Positions 10,659 through 19,935 of a stretch of 64,000 nucleotides of DNA are shown here, piece after piece. The notes under the pieces are model-generated. The model was not told where the DNA came from, searched no databases, and saw nothing but the letters and a program-made list of their open reading frames with translations. Position 1 is the stretch's first letter. Every line of letters starts with the position of its first letter. The translations under genes and the position numbers were made by a program. Source of the DNA: Poriferisodalis sp965208895 (lineage in GTDB: Bacteria; Actinomycetota; Acidimicrobiia; Acidimicrobiales; Poriferisodalaceae); assembly GCF_965208895.1 (NCBI RefSeq), contig NZ_OZ242363.1, positions 2,790,001-2,854,000 of the forward strand, given 5' to 3'.

Positions 10659-10886
10659 ATGACGCCTCTTGGACGCGAGCTGCGCAGCCTTGCCCGGCAG
10701 ATTGCAGATGGGACATCGCAGATGAGCGACCTCGAGCGTCAACAGTCCCTCCGGCAAGAGCTGAAACGCAAGCTCGAGAGTGCCGGTTCGACGACGAAGG
10801 AGATGGCCAAGGCCGCCGGTGTGACCCGATTCACGGTGAACGCGTGGCTTCGCCAAGCCCACATGGGCAGGTTTCCCACGCTCTAG
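10659..10886 (+). CDS. Small helix-turn-helix protein
   Basis: A 75-aa basic protein with a helical N-terminus (residues 1-40) and a helix-turn-helix-like segment at the end: TTKEMAKAAGVTRFTVNAWL, where AAGVTRFTVNAWL fits turn and recognition helix. Probably binds DNA. It is divergent from the lipoprotein gene, sharing an intergenic region of 116 bases, so it may regulate that gene; this is inference. No close family can be named. Confidence 0.6.
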   Translation: MTPLGRELRSLARQIADGTSQMSDLERQQSLRQELKRKLESAGSTTKEMAKAAGVTRFTVNAWLRQAHMGRFPTL

Positions 10887-11039
10887 AGCGAACGTTGCGT
10901 CTGATGTGACAGAAGCGGCCTGCTGCGCCAGTTTGGCTGATCTGCTCTCCGTCAAACTGCCGGTTGCAACCCACTAGGTAGCCGTCAACGATGGTGCCTG
11001 CGGAGTTCGGGGTGCGGCTCCCGCAGGGAGGTCCGAGGG

Positions 11040-12806
11040 GTGACGGCGACCGGTGCATGGTCATACGACCGATACCGCGAGGGCACGGCGCCACTTCCCC
11101 GCCCGAATCTCGCATGGAATACCTACGGCGGAGGCGTCGAGAGCATCGGCCGCGACGGGTGCCCGGAACCGGTCGAGGTGTCTGCGCCAGCACCGAACCA
11201 GCTGCTCGTACGGGTAGACGCTGTCGGGCTCTGCTTCTCAGACGTCAAGCTGATCCGGCTCGGCTCTGAGCATCCCAAGCTGTACGGCCGTGATCTGTCG
11301 GTCGACCCCATCCGGCTCGGCCATGAGGCGACAGTCACGGTCATCGAGGTGGGAGACGACCTCGCCGAGACCTACCGCACGGGTGATCGCCTCGCAATCC
11401 AGCCGGACATCTTCATCGACGGTCGCAGCACGGCTTACGGCTACACGATCCCCGGTGGCTTGATCCAATATCACCTGATCGGCCCCGAAGTGCTCGACGC
11501 GGACGGTGTCTCGTACGTGATGCCGGTGGCTGACCACATCGGGTACGCGGCAGCGGCGCTGTCTGAGCCGTGGGCATGCGTGGAAGCCGCATACACGCAG
11601 CGCCGTCGCCTGTGGCCGCTCAGCGGCGGGACGGCCTGGATCATCGGCCACCCCGACGACCAGCGCAACTACGACTTCGGCGAGACGCTCCGCCACGCCG
11701 CCCGCGTCGTGCTCACCGGTCTGAACCCGCACACCGCCTCCGCGGTGCTCGAAGCAATAGGCCCGAAGACCGAGACGTCAGTCGTCGATGCCCCCGAGTT
11801 GTCGGAATACGCCTCGCTCGTCGACCGCGAGACCGATGGCGAGGGCTTCGACGACATCATCCTCATCGACCCACGGTCTGCTTCGCAGGTGACCGAGGTC
11901 GCACGGCACGTCGCGTTTCGCGGCACGCTCAACCTCGTCGGCGAATACCCACTCGACGGTCTCTCATCCATCGACTTCGGCCGCCTGCACTACGACTACA
12001 CCGCCTTCGTCGGAACACGCGGCCCGAACGTCGCGCACGGATACGGCGAGCAGCGAAACCGCTGCGACCTGCGTCCCGGTGGGGTGGCAGTGTTCGTCGG
12101 CGCTGGCGGCCCGATGGGTCAGATGCACGTGCAGCGGGCGCTCGAGAAGGCCGACGGCCCGTCCGTCGTCATCGGCATCGACCCAGACCGGGCGCGCCTC
12201 GACGTGCTGGCGGCATCGCTCGGCCCGCTCGCGGAACGCTCTGGCTGCGAGCTCATCGTGCTGAACGCGGATGCGTCCGACCCGAGCGTGCGCGAACTGA
12301 TCGACGAGCGTTCCGACGGCGACGGCGCAGACGATGTGGTCGTTACCGTGCCGGTGGCGTCGGTCATGGCATCGGCGGCGCAGTTGATGAGCGACGATGG
12401 AATGCTCGTGTTCTTCGCCGGAGTCGCGAACGGCACAACCGGGCCGCTCGACATGAGCAAGGTGTATCTCAGCAACGCCCAGTACACCGGCACGTCTGGT
12501 TCGACACTCGACGATCAAGCGCTCGTGCTCGACAAGACGGCGGCGGGCTTGCTCTCGCCCGACCTAAATCTGGCTGCCGTCGGCGGGATCGAAGCCGGGC
12601 GAGACGGTGTGCAGGCGATGCTCGACGGCCGGTTTGCCGGCAAGATCGTCATTTTCCCCCAGGTTGCCGGTATGCCGCTGCTGGGACTCGACGAGCTCGC
12701 CGACCGGTACCCCGATATCGGCAGCGCCCTGGGACCGCAGGGCCAATGGACATCGCAAGCCGAGCGACGGCTGCTCGAGACCCACGGGGTCGTCGAGGAT
12801 CCGTGA
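11040..12806 (+). CDS. Zinc-type (MDR) polyol-phosphate dehydrogenase with two Rossmann-like domains
   Basis: First gene of the polyol PTS locus; presumed to oxidise or reduce the phosphorylated sugar alcohol. The N-terminal catalytic domain is GroES-like: VGLCFSDVKLI near residue 62 carries the zinc-site Cys, and DPIRLGHEAT the GHE motif. The second half has an NAD(P)-binding core (FVGAGGPMGQMHVQRALEKA, about 350-370). An extra Rossmann-like segment (about 195-335) precedes it, with a degenerate glycine motif, making the protein 588 aa rather than the usual 340-420. L-sorbose-1-phosphate reductase-like proteins are the nearest functional idea. GTG start follows GGGAGG; it overlaps the kinase gene. 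Confidence 0.75.
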   Translation: MTATGAWSYDRYREGTAPLPRPNLAWNTYGGGVESIGRDGCPEPVEVSAPAPNQLLVRVDAVGLCFSDVKLIRLGSEHPKLYGRDLSVDPIRLGHEATVTVIEVGDDLAETYRTGDRLAIQPDIFIDGRSTAYGYTIPGGLIQYHLIGPEVLDADGVSYVMPVADHIGYAAAALSEPWACVEAAYTQRRRLWPLSGGTAWIIGHPDDQRNYDFGETLRHAARVVLTGLNPHTASAVLEAIGPKTETSVVDAPELSEYASLVDRETDGEGFDDIILIDPRSASQVTEVARHVAFRGTLNLVGEYPLDGLSSIDFGRLHYDYTAFVGTRGPNVAHGYGEQRNRCDLRPGGVAVFVGAGGPMGQMHVQRALEKADGPSVVIGIDPDRARLDVLAASLGPLAERSGCELIVLNADASDPSVRELIDERSDGDGADDVVVTVPVASVMASAAQLMSDDGMLVFFAGVANGTTGPLDMSKVYLSNAQYTGTSGSTLDDQALVLDKTAAGLLSPDLNLAAVGGIEAGRDGVQAMLDGRFAGKIVIFPQVAGMPLLGLDELADRYPDIGSALGPQGQWTSQAERRLLETHGVVEDP

Positions 12807-13735
12807 TCACGACGCTGACGCCGAATCCGAGCTTAGACCGGACCTTGCGCGTCAATGCACTCGAACGAGGCAGCGTGTACCGGGCATCGCTCGTGCGGGT
12901 CGAGTGTGCCGGCAAGGGGGTCAACGTGGCCCGCGCGCTTGCCGTCAACGAACACCAGGCTCGGGCGGTGTTTCCCGCGAACGACGACGATCTCGCGCTG
13001 TTCGATGCCGCGTTGGCCGCAACCGGGGTGACGTCGCATGCGGTGCGGATTCGAGGATCCGTCCGCACCAACATCACCGTGGTCGAGCCCGATGGCACGA
13101 CGACGAAGATCAACGAGCCGGGACCAGAACTCGACGCGGCGGAGGCCGCCGAGCTGATGCGCGCCGCGGTGACCGGTTCGGGCTCGGACTGGCTCATCGC
13201 CAGCGGGAGCCTCGCGCCTCGAACCCCGGCCGATTTCTATACCCAGCTCGCCGAGTCGCTCCCCGACGCAGCGCAGCGGCTCGCTGTCGATTCAAGCGGT
13301 GAACCGCTCGAGCTGCTCATCGGGACGCCGTGCGCCGTCGTGAAGCCGAACCTCAGCGAGCTGGTCGGCCTCACACGTCAGCAAATGTGCACCGTGGGCG
13401 ATGTCGTCGATGCTGCCAGGGATCTGCGCGACCGTGGCTGGGGCTCGGTGCTGGTCAGTCTCGGCCGCTTCGGGGCTGTGCTGGTGAGTGACGAGATCTC
13501 CTACGGAACAGTCTCGGTGACCGACGTGCGCAATACGGTCGGTGCGGGCGATGCACTGCTGGCCGGCTTCATCGCAGCAGGCGGCCGAGGCTCGGCGGCA
13601 CTGGCTGAGGGGCTGGCTTGGGCGTCAGCCGCAGTGCGCTCGGTGGGCACCGCTGGCACCAGAGTCAGCCTCGACGACCGACGCGCTGTGGCGGTGTCGC
13701 CGTGCGTACCGCGAGAACTGCCAGTGGAGGAATGA
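12803..13735 (+). CDS. PfkB-family sugar-phosphate kinase (1-phosphofructokinase/tagatose-6-phosphate kinase type)
   Basis: Product of 310 aa that opens TLTPNPSLDRTL, the typical start of 1-phosphofructokinase and LacC-type kinases, with GKGVNVARAL near residue 38. The C-terminal PfkB signature NTVGAGDALLAGF holds the catalytic base Asp250. It would phosphorylate a ketose monophosphate to the bisphosphate for aldolase, so the preceding dehydrogenase and this kinase form a route from polyol phosphate to glycolysis. The GTG start overlaps the dehydrogenase stop as GTGA, so the two are coupled. Which ketose phosphate is used cannot be read from the sequence. Confidence 0.85.
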   Translation: MITTLTPNPSLDRTLRVNALERGSVYRASLVRVECAGKGVNVARALAVNEHQARAVFPANDDDLALFDAALAATGVTSHAVRIRGSVRTNITVVEPDGTTTKINEPGPELDAAEAAELMRAAVTGSGSDWLIASGSLAPRTPADFYTQLAESLPDAAQRLAVDSSGEPLELLIGTPCAVVKPNLSELVGLTRQQMCTVGDVVDAARDLRDRGWGSVLVSLGRFGAVLVSDEISYGTVSVTDVRNTVGAGDALLAGFIAAGGRGSAALAEGLAWASAAVRSVGTAGTRVSLDDRRAVAVSPCVPRELPVEE

Positions 13736-14415
13736 GCATGAGCGAACAGTTTCCGCTCCGGATCTCGGCGATGTTCCGCTCTGGCATCTCGGGTTATGTC
13801 AAGAATCTCTTCCCTCTCACGGCCGCCGCAGCGGTCACCATTGCCGTCTTCGGTGTTTTCCGCTTCTGGGCGCAGGTTGCGAGCGACGACGGCAAGACGT
13901 TTCAGTCGATCGTCTTCGATCTCGTCGGGCTGGTGCTCGCCGGAACCGTTTCGCTGCCGTGGTTCGCCTATGCCCTCGACGCTGCCCGCGGCAAGCAGAT
14001 CGACCTTGCCGCGCCGTGGCGCAGCGGGGCGCAGTTCGCCGCGCAGCTCGTGTGCGCGATCTTCTTCTGGGCCGCCTTCATGCTCGGCTTGCGTTATCTG
14101 GCAGGGATCCCGTCGATCCTTGCCGCCCTGTTCTACGGCTTCTACGGCTATGTCGTCGCCGATCGAGCGGCCAAAGGAGGTCTGCGGGCACTCGGCACCA
14201 GCGTCCGACTCGGCACCAAGCGCCGCGTCGCACTCTTCGCAATCTTGGCGCTGTTCGCCATCTTCAATCTGTTGGCTGCGATTCCGCTCGGCTATGGGGT
14301 GTCGGCGCTGACGGTGGTGCCCACGCTCGCCCTGCTGACGGTGACGGCCAGCATCACGCTGGTGGGGGGAGCGTGCCTGTACGACGCGCTGACGGAGCGA
14401 TTGGGCGAGCAATGA
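13732..14415 (+). CDS. Integral membrane protein of unknown function in the PTS locus
   Basis: About 227 aa with five or six hydrophobic segments and no recognised catalytic motif. ATG 13732 overlaps the kinase stop; a second ATG lies at 13738. GGAGG just upstream (13726-13730) supports this start. Its own stop overlaps the enzyme I start (ATGA), so it is tightly locked into the operon. It resembles DUF624-type membrane proteins often found in carbohydrate loci (N-terminal helix, a conserved turn before the second helix), but that is a weak likeness. A role with sugar uptake is inferred only from context. Confidence 0.7.
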   Translation: MSMSEQFPLRISAMFRSGISGYVKNLFPLTAAAAVTIAVFGVFRFWAQVASDDGKTFQSIVFDLVGLVLAGTVSLPWFAYALDAARGKQIDLAAPWRSGAQFAAQLVCAIFFWAAFMLGLRYLAGIPSILAALFYGFYGYVVADRAAKGGLRALGTSVRLGTKRRVALFAILALFAIFNLLAAIPLGYGVSALTVVPTLALLTVTASITLVGGACLYDALTERLGEQ

Positions 14416-16118
14416 GCGAATCACCTGAGGTCAGGCTCAGCGGCACACCGGCCTCGTCGGGCGTTGCGGTAGGGCCGGCGATCGTCATCGACTCCCAAGC
14501 CGTGGTGGTGCCGGATCTGGAAGATTCAGCCGACGCGTTCAGCGAAGCGAGCGCGGCGGTGAGTCGACAGCTCGCAGCGATGTGCGAGACGGCCCGTGCG
14601 GCTGGGCGCACCGAAGCTGGTGATGTCCTCGAAGCCCAGGCGCTGATGGCACAGGACCCGATGCTGGCCGATGCCGTTGCTGCTGCCCTGGGCGACGGCG
14701 CGGGCCTCGGCGCGGCGCTGCAACAGGCTCGCCAGCAGATCGAAGAGCTGTTCGCGGCGATCGACGATCCCTACATCGCGGCACGCGCCCAGGATGTGGT
14801 CGAAGTCACCGAACGGATCAGCCGATGGCTCGCCGGCGTCGACGTGCCGGACTTGGGCCAGATCACCGTGCCGTCGGTGCTCGTTGCACGGGCGCTCACG
14901 GCAGCCGACACCGCTGCGCTCGACCCTGCTTGTGTCCTCGGCTTCGTGACCGAGGCCGGCGGGCCCACCTCTCACGTCGCCATCATCGCTCGATCACTGG
15001 GGGTCGCGGCCGTGGTGGGCGCCGCCGGCATTGTCGAGCGCACGCGCGCAGGTGACCCAGTCGCCATCGACGGCGCGACGGGCGACGTCGTCGTCCACCC
15101 GACCGAGGTGACGGCCGAGGCCTTCGCGGCACGCCGCGAGGCCTTCGAGGCAGCCGTCGCTGCCGCCGAGCAGTACCGCGGGATGAGCGTGGCCCTCGGT
15201 GAACATCGGGTCGACGTGCCCGCCAACGTGGGTTCCCGAGACGACGTCGAGCGCGCCGTGGAGGCCGCGGCCGATGGCATCGGCCTGCTTCGCACGGAAT
15301 TCCTGTTTCTCGACCGGTCCGATGCCCCCGGCGAGGAAGAGCAGTTCGACTTCTATTCCTTTGCCGGCGCCAGCTTCAGCCAGCCCGTGGTGATCAGGAC
15401 GTTCGACATCGGCGGGGACAAGCCCGCGCCCTACCTCGGCATCGCCGCGGAGGAGAATCCGTTCCTCGGTGTGCGCGGCGCGCGCCTGTACAGCAAGTTT
15501 CCCGAAGTGTTCGAGACGCAGGTGCGAGCAATCCTGCGAGCTGCGGCCGACACACAGATCTGGCTGATGCTTCCGATGGTGTCCACGGTGACCGAGATCG
15601 GCGTCCTGCGCGACTGGATCTCCGAGATTGCGGCCGAGTTGACGGCCCACGGCGTCCGCCACGAGATGCCGCTGATCGGGATCATGGTGGAAGTCCCCTC
15701 GGTGGCACTCGTGGCCGACGCCGTGGCGCCACATGTCGACTTCTTCTCGATCGGCACCAACGACCTCACGCAATACGCCATGGCCGCCGATCGCACCAAC
15801 ACAGCGCTCGACGAGCTCCAGGATCCGCTCCACCCTGCGGTGCTCGCACTGTGCGAGCGCACGGTGGTCGCGGCGAAGCGCCACCGCATCAGCGTGTCGG
15901 TGTGCGGACTCGCTGCGGCCGACCCGCTCGGTGCGGCTGTGTTCGCTGCCATGGGCGTCGACAAGCTCTCGGTCAGCCCGAGAACGGTCAATCTGGTGAA
16001 GTCGGCGATTGCGTCGACTGATGCGTCGAGCGTCGACTCGATGGTGCGCGCAGCACTCGCCGCCGCAACGGCTGACGAGGCTCGCCGCATCATCGCCGAC
16101 CCATCCCGCAGCCCATGA
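14412..16118 (+). CDS. ptsI: PTS enzyme I (phosphoenolpyruvate-protein phosphotransferase)
   Basis: Product of 568 aa, normal length. Takes phosphate from PEP and passes it to HPr. The phosphorylated His is visible at residue 188 in GGPTSHVAIIARSLG; the PEP-binding barrel holds GIGLLRTEFLF, RTFDIGGDKP and FFSIGTNDLTQYAMAADR, and the catalytic Cys498 sits in VSVCGLAAADP. Start overlaps the previous stop as ATGA and the end overlaps the regulator gene. Enzyme I encoded within a sugar-specific operon, with its own HPr downstream, suggests a self-contained PTS. Confidence 0.95.
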   Translation: MSESPEVRLSGTPASSGVAVGPAIVIDSQAVVVPDLEDSADAFSEASAAVSRQLAAMCETARAAGRTEAGDVLEAQALMAQDPMLADAVAAALGDGAGLGAALQQARQQIEELFAAIDDPYIAARAQDVVEVTERISRWLAGVDVPDLGQITVPSVLVARALTAADTAALDPACVLGFVTEAGGPTSHVAIIARSLGVAAVVGAAGIVERTRAGDPVAIDGATGDVVVHPTEVTAEAFAARREAFEAAVAAAEQYRGMSVALGEHRVDVPANVGSRDDVERAVEAAADGIGLLRTEFLFLDRSDAPGEEEQFDFYSFAGASFSQPVVIRTFDIGGDKPAPYLGIAAEENPFLGVRGARLYSKFPEVFETQVRAILRAAADTQIWLMLPMVSTVTEIGVLRDWISEIAAELTAHGVRHEMPLIGIMVEVPSVALVADAVAPHVDFFSIGTNDLTQYAMAADRTNTALDELQDPLHPAVLALCERTVVAAKRHRISVSVCGLAAADPLGAAVFAAMGVDKLSVSPRTVNLVKSAIASTDASSVDSMVRAALAAATADEARRIIADPSRSP

Positions 16119-17623
16119 CGGCTCTGCTCGACACCCGCGCGCTGCGGATCACCCGGTGGCTGCTGCAACAGGATCAGCCCCGCAGCACGGCCGCACTTGC
16201 ATCGGATCTCGGACTGAGCCAGCGCGTCGTCCGCTACCGCCTCGACCAAGTCGAGAGGTTCCTTATCGGGTGCGGCGCGGAACTGGCGCGCAAGCGCGGC
16301 CAAGGGCTGCTCGTCACTGCCTCGCCCGATGTTCGCTCCAGAATCGCCGCAGATATCCAGTCGTTGCCAGAAGTGCCGCGGGTCTATGCGCCGTCTGAAC
16401 GGGTCCGGATTCTCCTCGCTGCGCTGCTGTGGGAAGCGCCCGACGTGGTGTCCCTCGAAGAGCTCCATCTGGAACTGGAAGTCTCGAAGACCTCGGCCCG
16501 GCGCGATCTGCAGAGCTGCGAGCCATGGCTCGAACGCAACGGGCTTCCGCTGGTGCGACGCGCAGGTCAGGGAATCTCTGTTGTCGGCACCGAGCGACGC
16601 ATCCGCCGCGTCACCGTGCAGCTCATTCTCGAGGCAATCCCTGAAGAGGTCCTGCACCTGCAACTCGCTAAGGCTCCGTCTGCCGCTCAGCAGGCGACCG
16701 CTCGGGTACCGGTCGGCCTGCTGGAGCGGATTTTCACGCTTCCGTTTGCCGAGACCGCTGCAATAGTCAGATCCAGCGCGCTCGGCCAGACCCTCACCAC
16801 GGGTCGCAGCGATGCGGTCTTTGCTCTGTACCTGGCGGTCTCGGTCGCCCGGATTGAAGCCGGGCGCAGCGTCGCACTCGACGCCGGCTCGCATCGCTCG
16901 GCGATGGACCATCCCATAGCCCGCAGCGTTGCGACCATCGTTCCGAGCTTGGAACGGCTCGTCGGCGCCAGTCTGCCCGCCGCGGAGGTCGCAACAATCA
17001 CCGAGTACCTTCTCGGACTCGATGCCCTCGACACTGCGCGAGCAGGCTCGGAATCGGTCGGTGACGATCTCCTCGACGAGATCATGCGTCTCGCTGGTGA
17101 CAGGCTGCACACCGCTCTGGTCGACGATTCCGAGCTCAGGCGGGGACTGGCGTCGCATCTCGAACGTCTCGGCGTCCGGTTGCGCTACGGGTTGCCGATT
17201 CACAATCCGCTGCTCGACGAAGTGCGCGAGCGCTATCCCGATGTGTACGTCGTGGCTGGCGAGATGGCGTGGTTGGTCAACGGGGCGATGGGGGTGGCGA
17301 TCTCCCCCGACGAGATCGGCTTCATCACCATGTACCTCTCGGGTGCGATGGAGCGGGCCAGGTTGCGGCCGAGGCGCCGTGCCCTCGTCGTGTGCCCGAG
17401 CGGGATGGCCACCGTCTGGGTGCTCGTTTCGCGGATCAAGTCCGAGTTCCCCGAACTGGATCTCGTGCAGGTCCTGTCCGAGCAAGGCTTCGAAGAACTT
17501 TGCCATGACGACTTCGACTTGGTCATCTCGACGGTGCCGCTTGGACCAAGCGACGTGCCGGTGGTGGTGGTCAGCCCCCTGCTGTCGAACACCGATGTCG
17601 CCCAGGTTGCCGCGTACGCCTGA
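16115..17623 (+). CDS. BglG/MtlR-family PRD-containing transcription regulator
   Basis: Product of 502 aa. The N-terminus has a winged helix (RSTAALASDLGLSQRVVRYRL, residues about 23-43) and a second HTH-like part around VVSLEELHLELEVSKTSAR, then two PRD domains and a C-terminal EIIB-like domain (RRALVVCPSGMATVWVLVSR, with a phosphorylatable Cys). PRDs sense PTS phosphorylation. PRD2 keeps one conserved His in YGLPIHNPLL, but the position usually occupied by a second His reads ITMYLSG, with Tyr. Unlike classical MtlR there is no EIIA domain after EIIB. Likely controls this PTS operon. Confidence 0.85.
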   Translation: MTALLDTRALRITRWLLQQDQPRSTAALASDLGLSQRVVRYRLDQVERFLIGCGAELARKRGQGLLVTASPDVRSRIAADIQSLPEVPRVYAPSERVRILLAALLWEAPDVVSLEELHLELEVSKTSARRDLQSCEPWLERNGLPLVRRAGQGISVVGTERRIRRVTVQLILEAIPEEVLHLQLAKAPSAAQQATARVPVGLLERIFTLPFAETAAIVRSSALGQTLTTGRSDAVFALYLAVSVARIEAGRSVALDAGSHRSAMDHPIARSVATIVPSLERLVGASLPAAEVATITEYLLGLDALDTARAGSESVGDDLLDEIMRLAGDRLHTALVDDSELRRGLASHLERLGVRLRYGLPIHNPLLDEVRERYPDVYVVAGEMAWLVNGAMGVAISPDEIGFITMYLSGAMERARLRPRRRALVVCPSGMATVWVLVSRIKSEFPELDLVQVLSEQGFEELCHDDFDLVISTVPLGPSDVPVVVVSPLLSNTDVAQVAAYA

Positions 17624-17801
17624 TCCCGCGGCTGTCGAGGCCAGTCGCCGTTCAGACGTCACCACCGGCCGATTGCAGTTGCGACACAGTGCAGCGCGCG
17701 CGCCGAAATGTCGTTGCTGCGCGGTGCCGTATTGGCAGTAGAGACGGGTGGACCCCAAGGGCAAAGATGTTCCCATCGCCTGAAGCAAGGGGGTTCTACG
17801 A

Positions 17802-18938
17802 ATGCTTCAACGTGTCCAACGTTTTGGCGGGTTCTTGTCGAGCATGGTCATACCGAATATCGGTGCGTTCATGGCTTGGGGGTTGATCACCGCTCTGTTC
17901 ATTCCGACGGGCTGGCTAGCCAAGACCAACCTCGACTGGGATTGGGATGCCTTAACCGGCAACATTGTCGGCCCGATGATCGTGTACCTGCTGCCAGTGC
18001 TCGTCGCGTACACCGGTGGCAAGCTGATCCACGGCCACCGTGGAGGCGTGCTCGCCGGAGTTGCCGTCCTGGGTGTCATCGGGGGTGCATCCTTCGAATT
18101 GGCATCCGGTGCCTCGGCCGACAACGTGCCGCAGTTCCTCGGTGCAATGATCGTCGGCCCGCTTGCGGGTTATGTGATGAGGGAAATCGACAAGTACCTG
18201 GAGGACAAGCGTCCTGCTGGCTTCGAGATGCTGATCAACAACTTCTCGCAAGCCATTGCCGGTCTCGGCTTGGCCCTGCTCGGCTACTTGGTCATCGGGC
18301 CGATCACATCGAACATCGCCAACGCATTCGGCAACATGGTCGAGGGCATCAGCGATGCCGGCTTGCTGCCGCTGATGGATCTGCCGATCGAGGTCGGCAA
18401 GGTGCTGTTCCTCAACAACGCCATCAACCACGGGGTGCTCACGCCGCTGGGCACCACCGACGTGGCGGAGACCGGCCGCTCCATCTACTACATGCTCGAG
18501 TCGAACCCCGGGCCTGGCCTGGGGCTGCTGCTCGCGTACTGGTTCGCCGGCAAGGGGTTGGCCAAGCTGTCCGCTCCGGGTTCCATCATCATCCACTTCT
18601 TCGGCGGCATCCACGAGGTGTACTTCCCGTATGTCCTGATGAACCCGGTGATGATCGGTGCCATGTGGGCAGGCGGCATCGTGGCCGACATCGTGTTCGT
18701 CATCTTCGACGCAGGCCTGACCGGGCCGCCGTCGCCGGGCAGCATCTTCGCCTATATCTCGTTCTTGCCGTCCAGCGGCGGGGCAGTTGCAGGCGTGTTC
18801 CTCGGCATTGCGGCTGGGGCTGCGGCGGCGTTCGTGGTCGGCGCGATCCTATTGAGGCTGTTCCCGGTCCCAGAGATTGACGACAGCGACGACGACACCT
18901 CGCTCGACGATGCGATGGAGGGCGTCCCGCTGAGCTGA
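17802..18938 (+). CDS. PTS mannitol-family transporter subunit EIIC
   Basis: Membrane permease of the polyol PTS, 378 aa. It begins with an amphipathic helix (LQRVQRFGGFLSSMVIPNIG), typical of MtlA, and carries the substrate-site motif GGIHEVYFPYVLMNPV (about residue 265). NNAINHGVLTPLG is another MtlA landmark. The B and A domains, fused in E. coli MtlA, are separate genes downstream. The C-terminus is acidic. The ATG start follows AAGGGGG. A 178-base gap after the regulator may hold a promoter, but I cannot define boxes. Mannitol is the family substrate; another hexitol is possible. Confidence 0.93.
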   Translation: MLQRVQRFGGFLSSMVIPNIGAFMAWGLITALFIPTGWLAKTNLDWDWDALTGNIVGPMIVYLLPVLVAYTGGKLIHGHRGGVLAGVAVLGVIGGASFELASGASADNVPQFLGAMIVGPLAGYVMREIDKYLEDKRPAGFEMLINNFSQAIAGLGLALLGYLVIGPITSNIANAFGNMVEGISDAGLLPLMDLPIEVGKVLFLNNAINHGVLTPLGTTDVAETGRSIYYMLESNPGPGLGLLLAYWFAGKGLAKLSAPGSIIIHFFGGIHEVYFPYVLMNPVMIGAMWAGGIVADIVFVIFDAGLTGPPSPGSIFAYISFLPSSGGAVAGVFLGIAAGAAAAFVVGAILLRLFPVPEIDDSDDDTSLDDAMEGVPLS

Positions 18939-19108
18939 GCTACCGCGGAGGTTGCGCCGACCCCCAGATGGGCGCAGCCTGAGGGGGCCGGGGCGGTTCA
19001 GGATTGCTGAGCGCCCCGGTCCTCCTAATCTCGTTGGCGCCGTTTCCCTGCGTGCTGGGGCGTACGGGGGGCGGCACCAGTGCTTGAGGTACCGACCGGA
19101 GGTCAAAG

Positions 19109-19438
19109 ATGACGGAGCGAGTCACCAAGACAGCGAGCGACGTAAAGCTGATCGTGTTTGCCTGCGAAGCAGGGATGGGCAGCAGCCTCATGGGAGCGAA
19201 TCAGCTGAAGAAGCTGGTCAAGAAGGCAAAGCTCGACATCGACGTCGTGCATCGGCCCGTGGGACAGCTCTCAGACGATGCCGACGTGGTCGTCGTCCAT
19301 CAAGGTCTCGCGAAGCAGGCGAAGGAAAAGGTTCCCTCGGCGGCCATCGTGCCGTTCGTCCTGTTCATGAATGACCCGTCGGTGAAGCAACTCGTTGCGA
19401 CGCTGAAGGCCGGTGATCCGGTCGTGTCGAAGATCTGA
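19109..19438 (+). CDS. PTS mannitol-family EIIB phosphocarrier
   Basis: Cytosolic EIIB of 109 aa. The phosphorylation site is Cys19 in FACEAGMGSSLMG, the P-loop characteristic of mannitol-type EIIB. It receives phosphate from EIIA and gives it to the sugar bound to EIIC. It lies 170 bases after EIIC and 8 bases before EIIA. The length equals that of a stand-alone IIB domain. Confidence 0.93.
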   Translation: MTERVTKTASDVKLIVFACEAGMGSSLMGANQLKKLVKKAKLDIDVVHRPVGQLSDDADVVVVHQGLAKQAKEKVPSAAIVPFVLFMNDPSVKQLVATLKAGDPVVSKI

Positions 19439-19446
19439 GCCCTGGC

Positions 19447-19914
19447 GTGGACGGCAGCGCAGACGGCGGGCTTGGGTCTGTCCTGACTCGAGCGGATGTC
19501 GTGCTCGGGTGCAGGGCGAATGCCATGGACGAGGCCATCGAGCACGCGGGCAACTTGCTCGTGAGCCGCGGCTCGGTCACACCTCCCTACGTCGAGGGGA
19601 TGAAGCAGCGGGAGCGGGTTGTCTCGACCTATCTGGGCAACGGTGTCGCCCTGCCCCATGGGGTGAACGAGAGCAAGGACTTCATTCGGTCAACGGGGAT
19701 CGTGGTCGCTCAGTATCCCGAGGGCGTCGACTGGGGGCCGGGCACGGCCTATCTGGTGGTCGGGCTGGCGGCGGTCGGCGACGATCACGTGCGCGTCCTG
19801 TCCCAGCTTGCCGAGATACTGCAGGACACCGAATTGTGCGAAGAGCTGGCGCAGACCGGCGATGCCGACTTCGTCTACGACCAGCTGAGCGCTGCACCCC
19901 CCGACGACGATTGA
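19447..19914 (+). CDS. PTS mannitol/fructose-family EIIA phosphocarrier
   Basis: Product of 155 aa with the EIIA fold of the mannitol/fructose class. Active-site His71 lies in GNGVALPHGVNES, the typical N-x-x-x-PH motif. GTG 19447 is used; it is eight bases after the EIIB stop. Takes phosphate from HPr-His and passes it to EIIB Cys19. The acidic tail (PPDDD) is unremarkable. Confidence 0.92.
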   Translation: MDGSADGGLGSVLTRADVVLGCRANAMDEAIEHAGNLLVSRGSVTPPYVEGMKQRERVVSTYLGNGVALPHGVNESKDFIRSTGIVVAQYPEGVDWGPGTAYLVVGLAAVGDDHVRVLSQLAEILQDTELCEELAQTGDADFVYDQLSAAPPDDD

Positions 19915-19935
19915 CGGCAGGAACTGGAGATTTCG

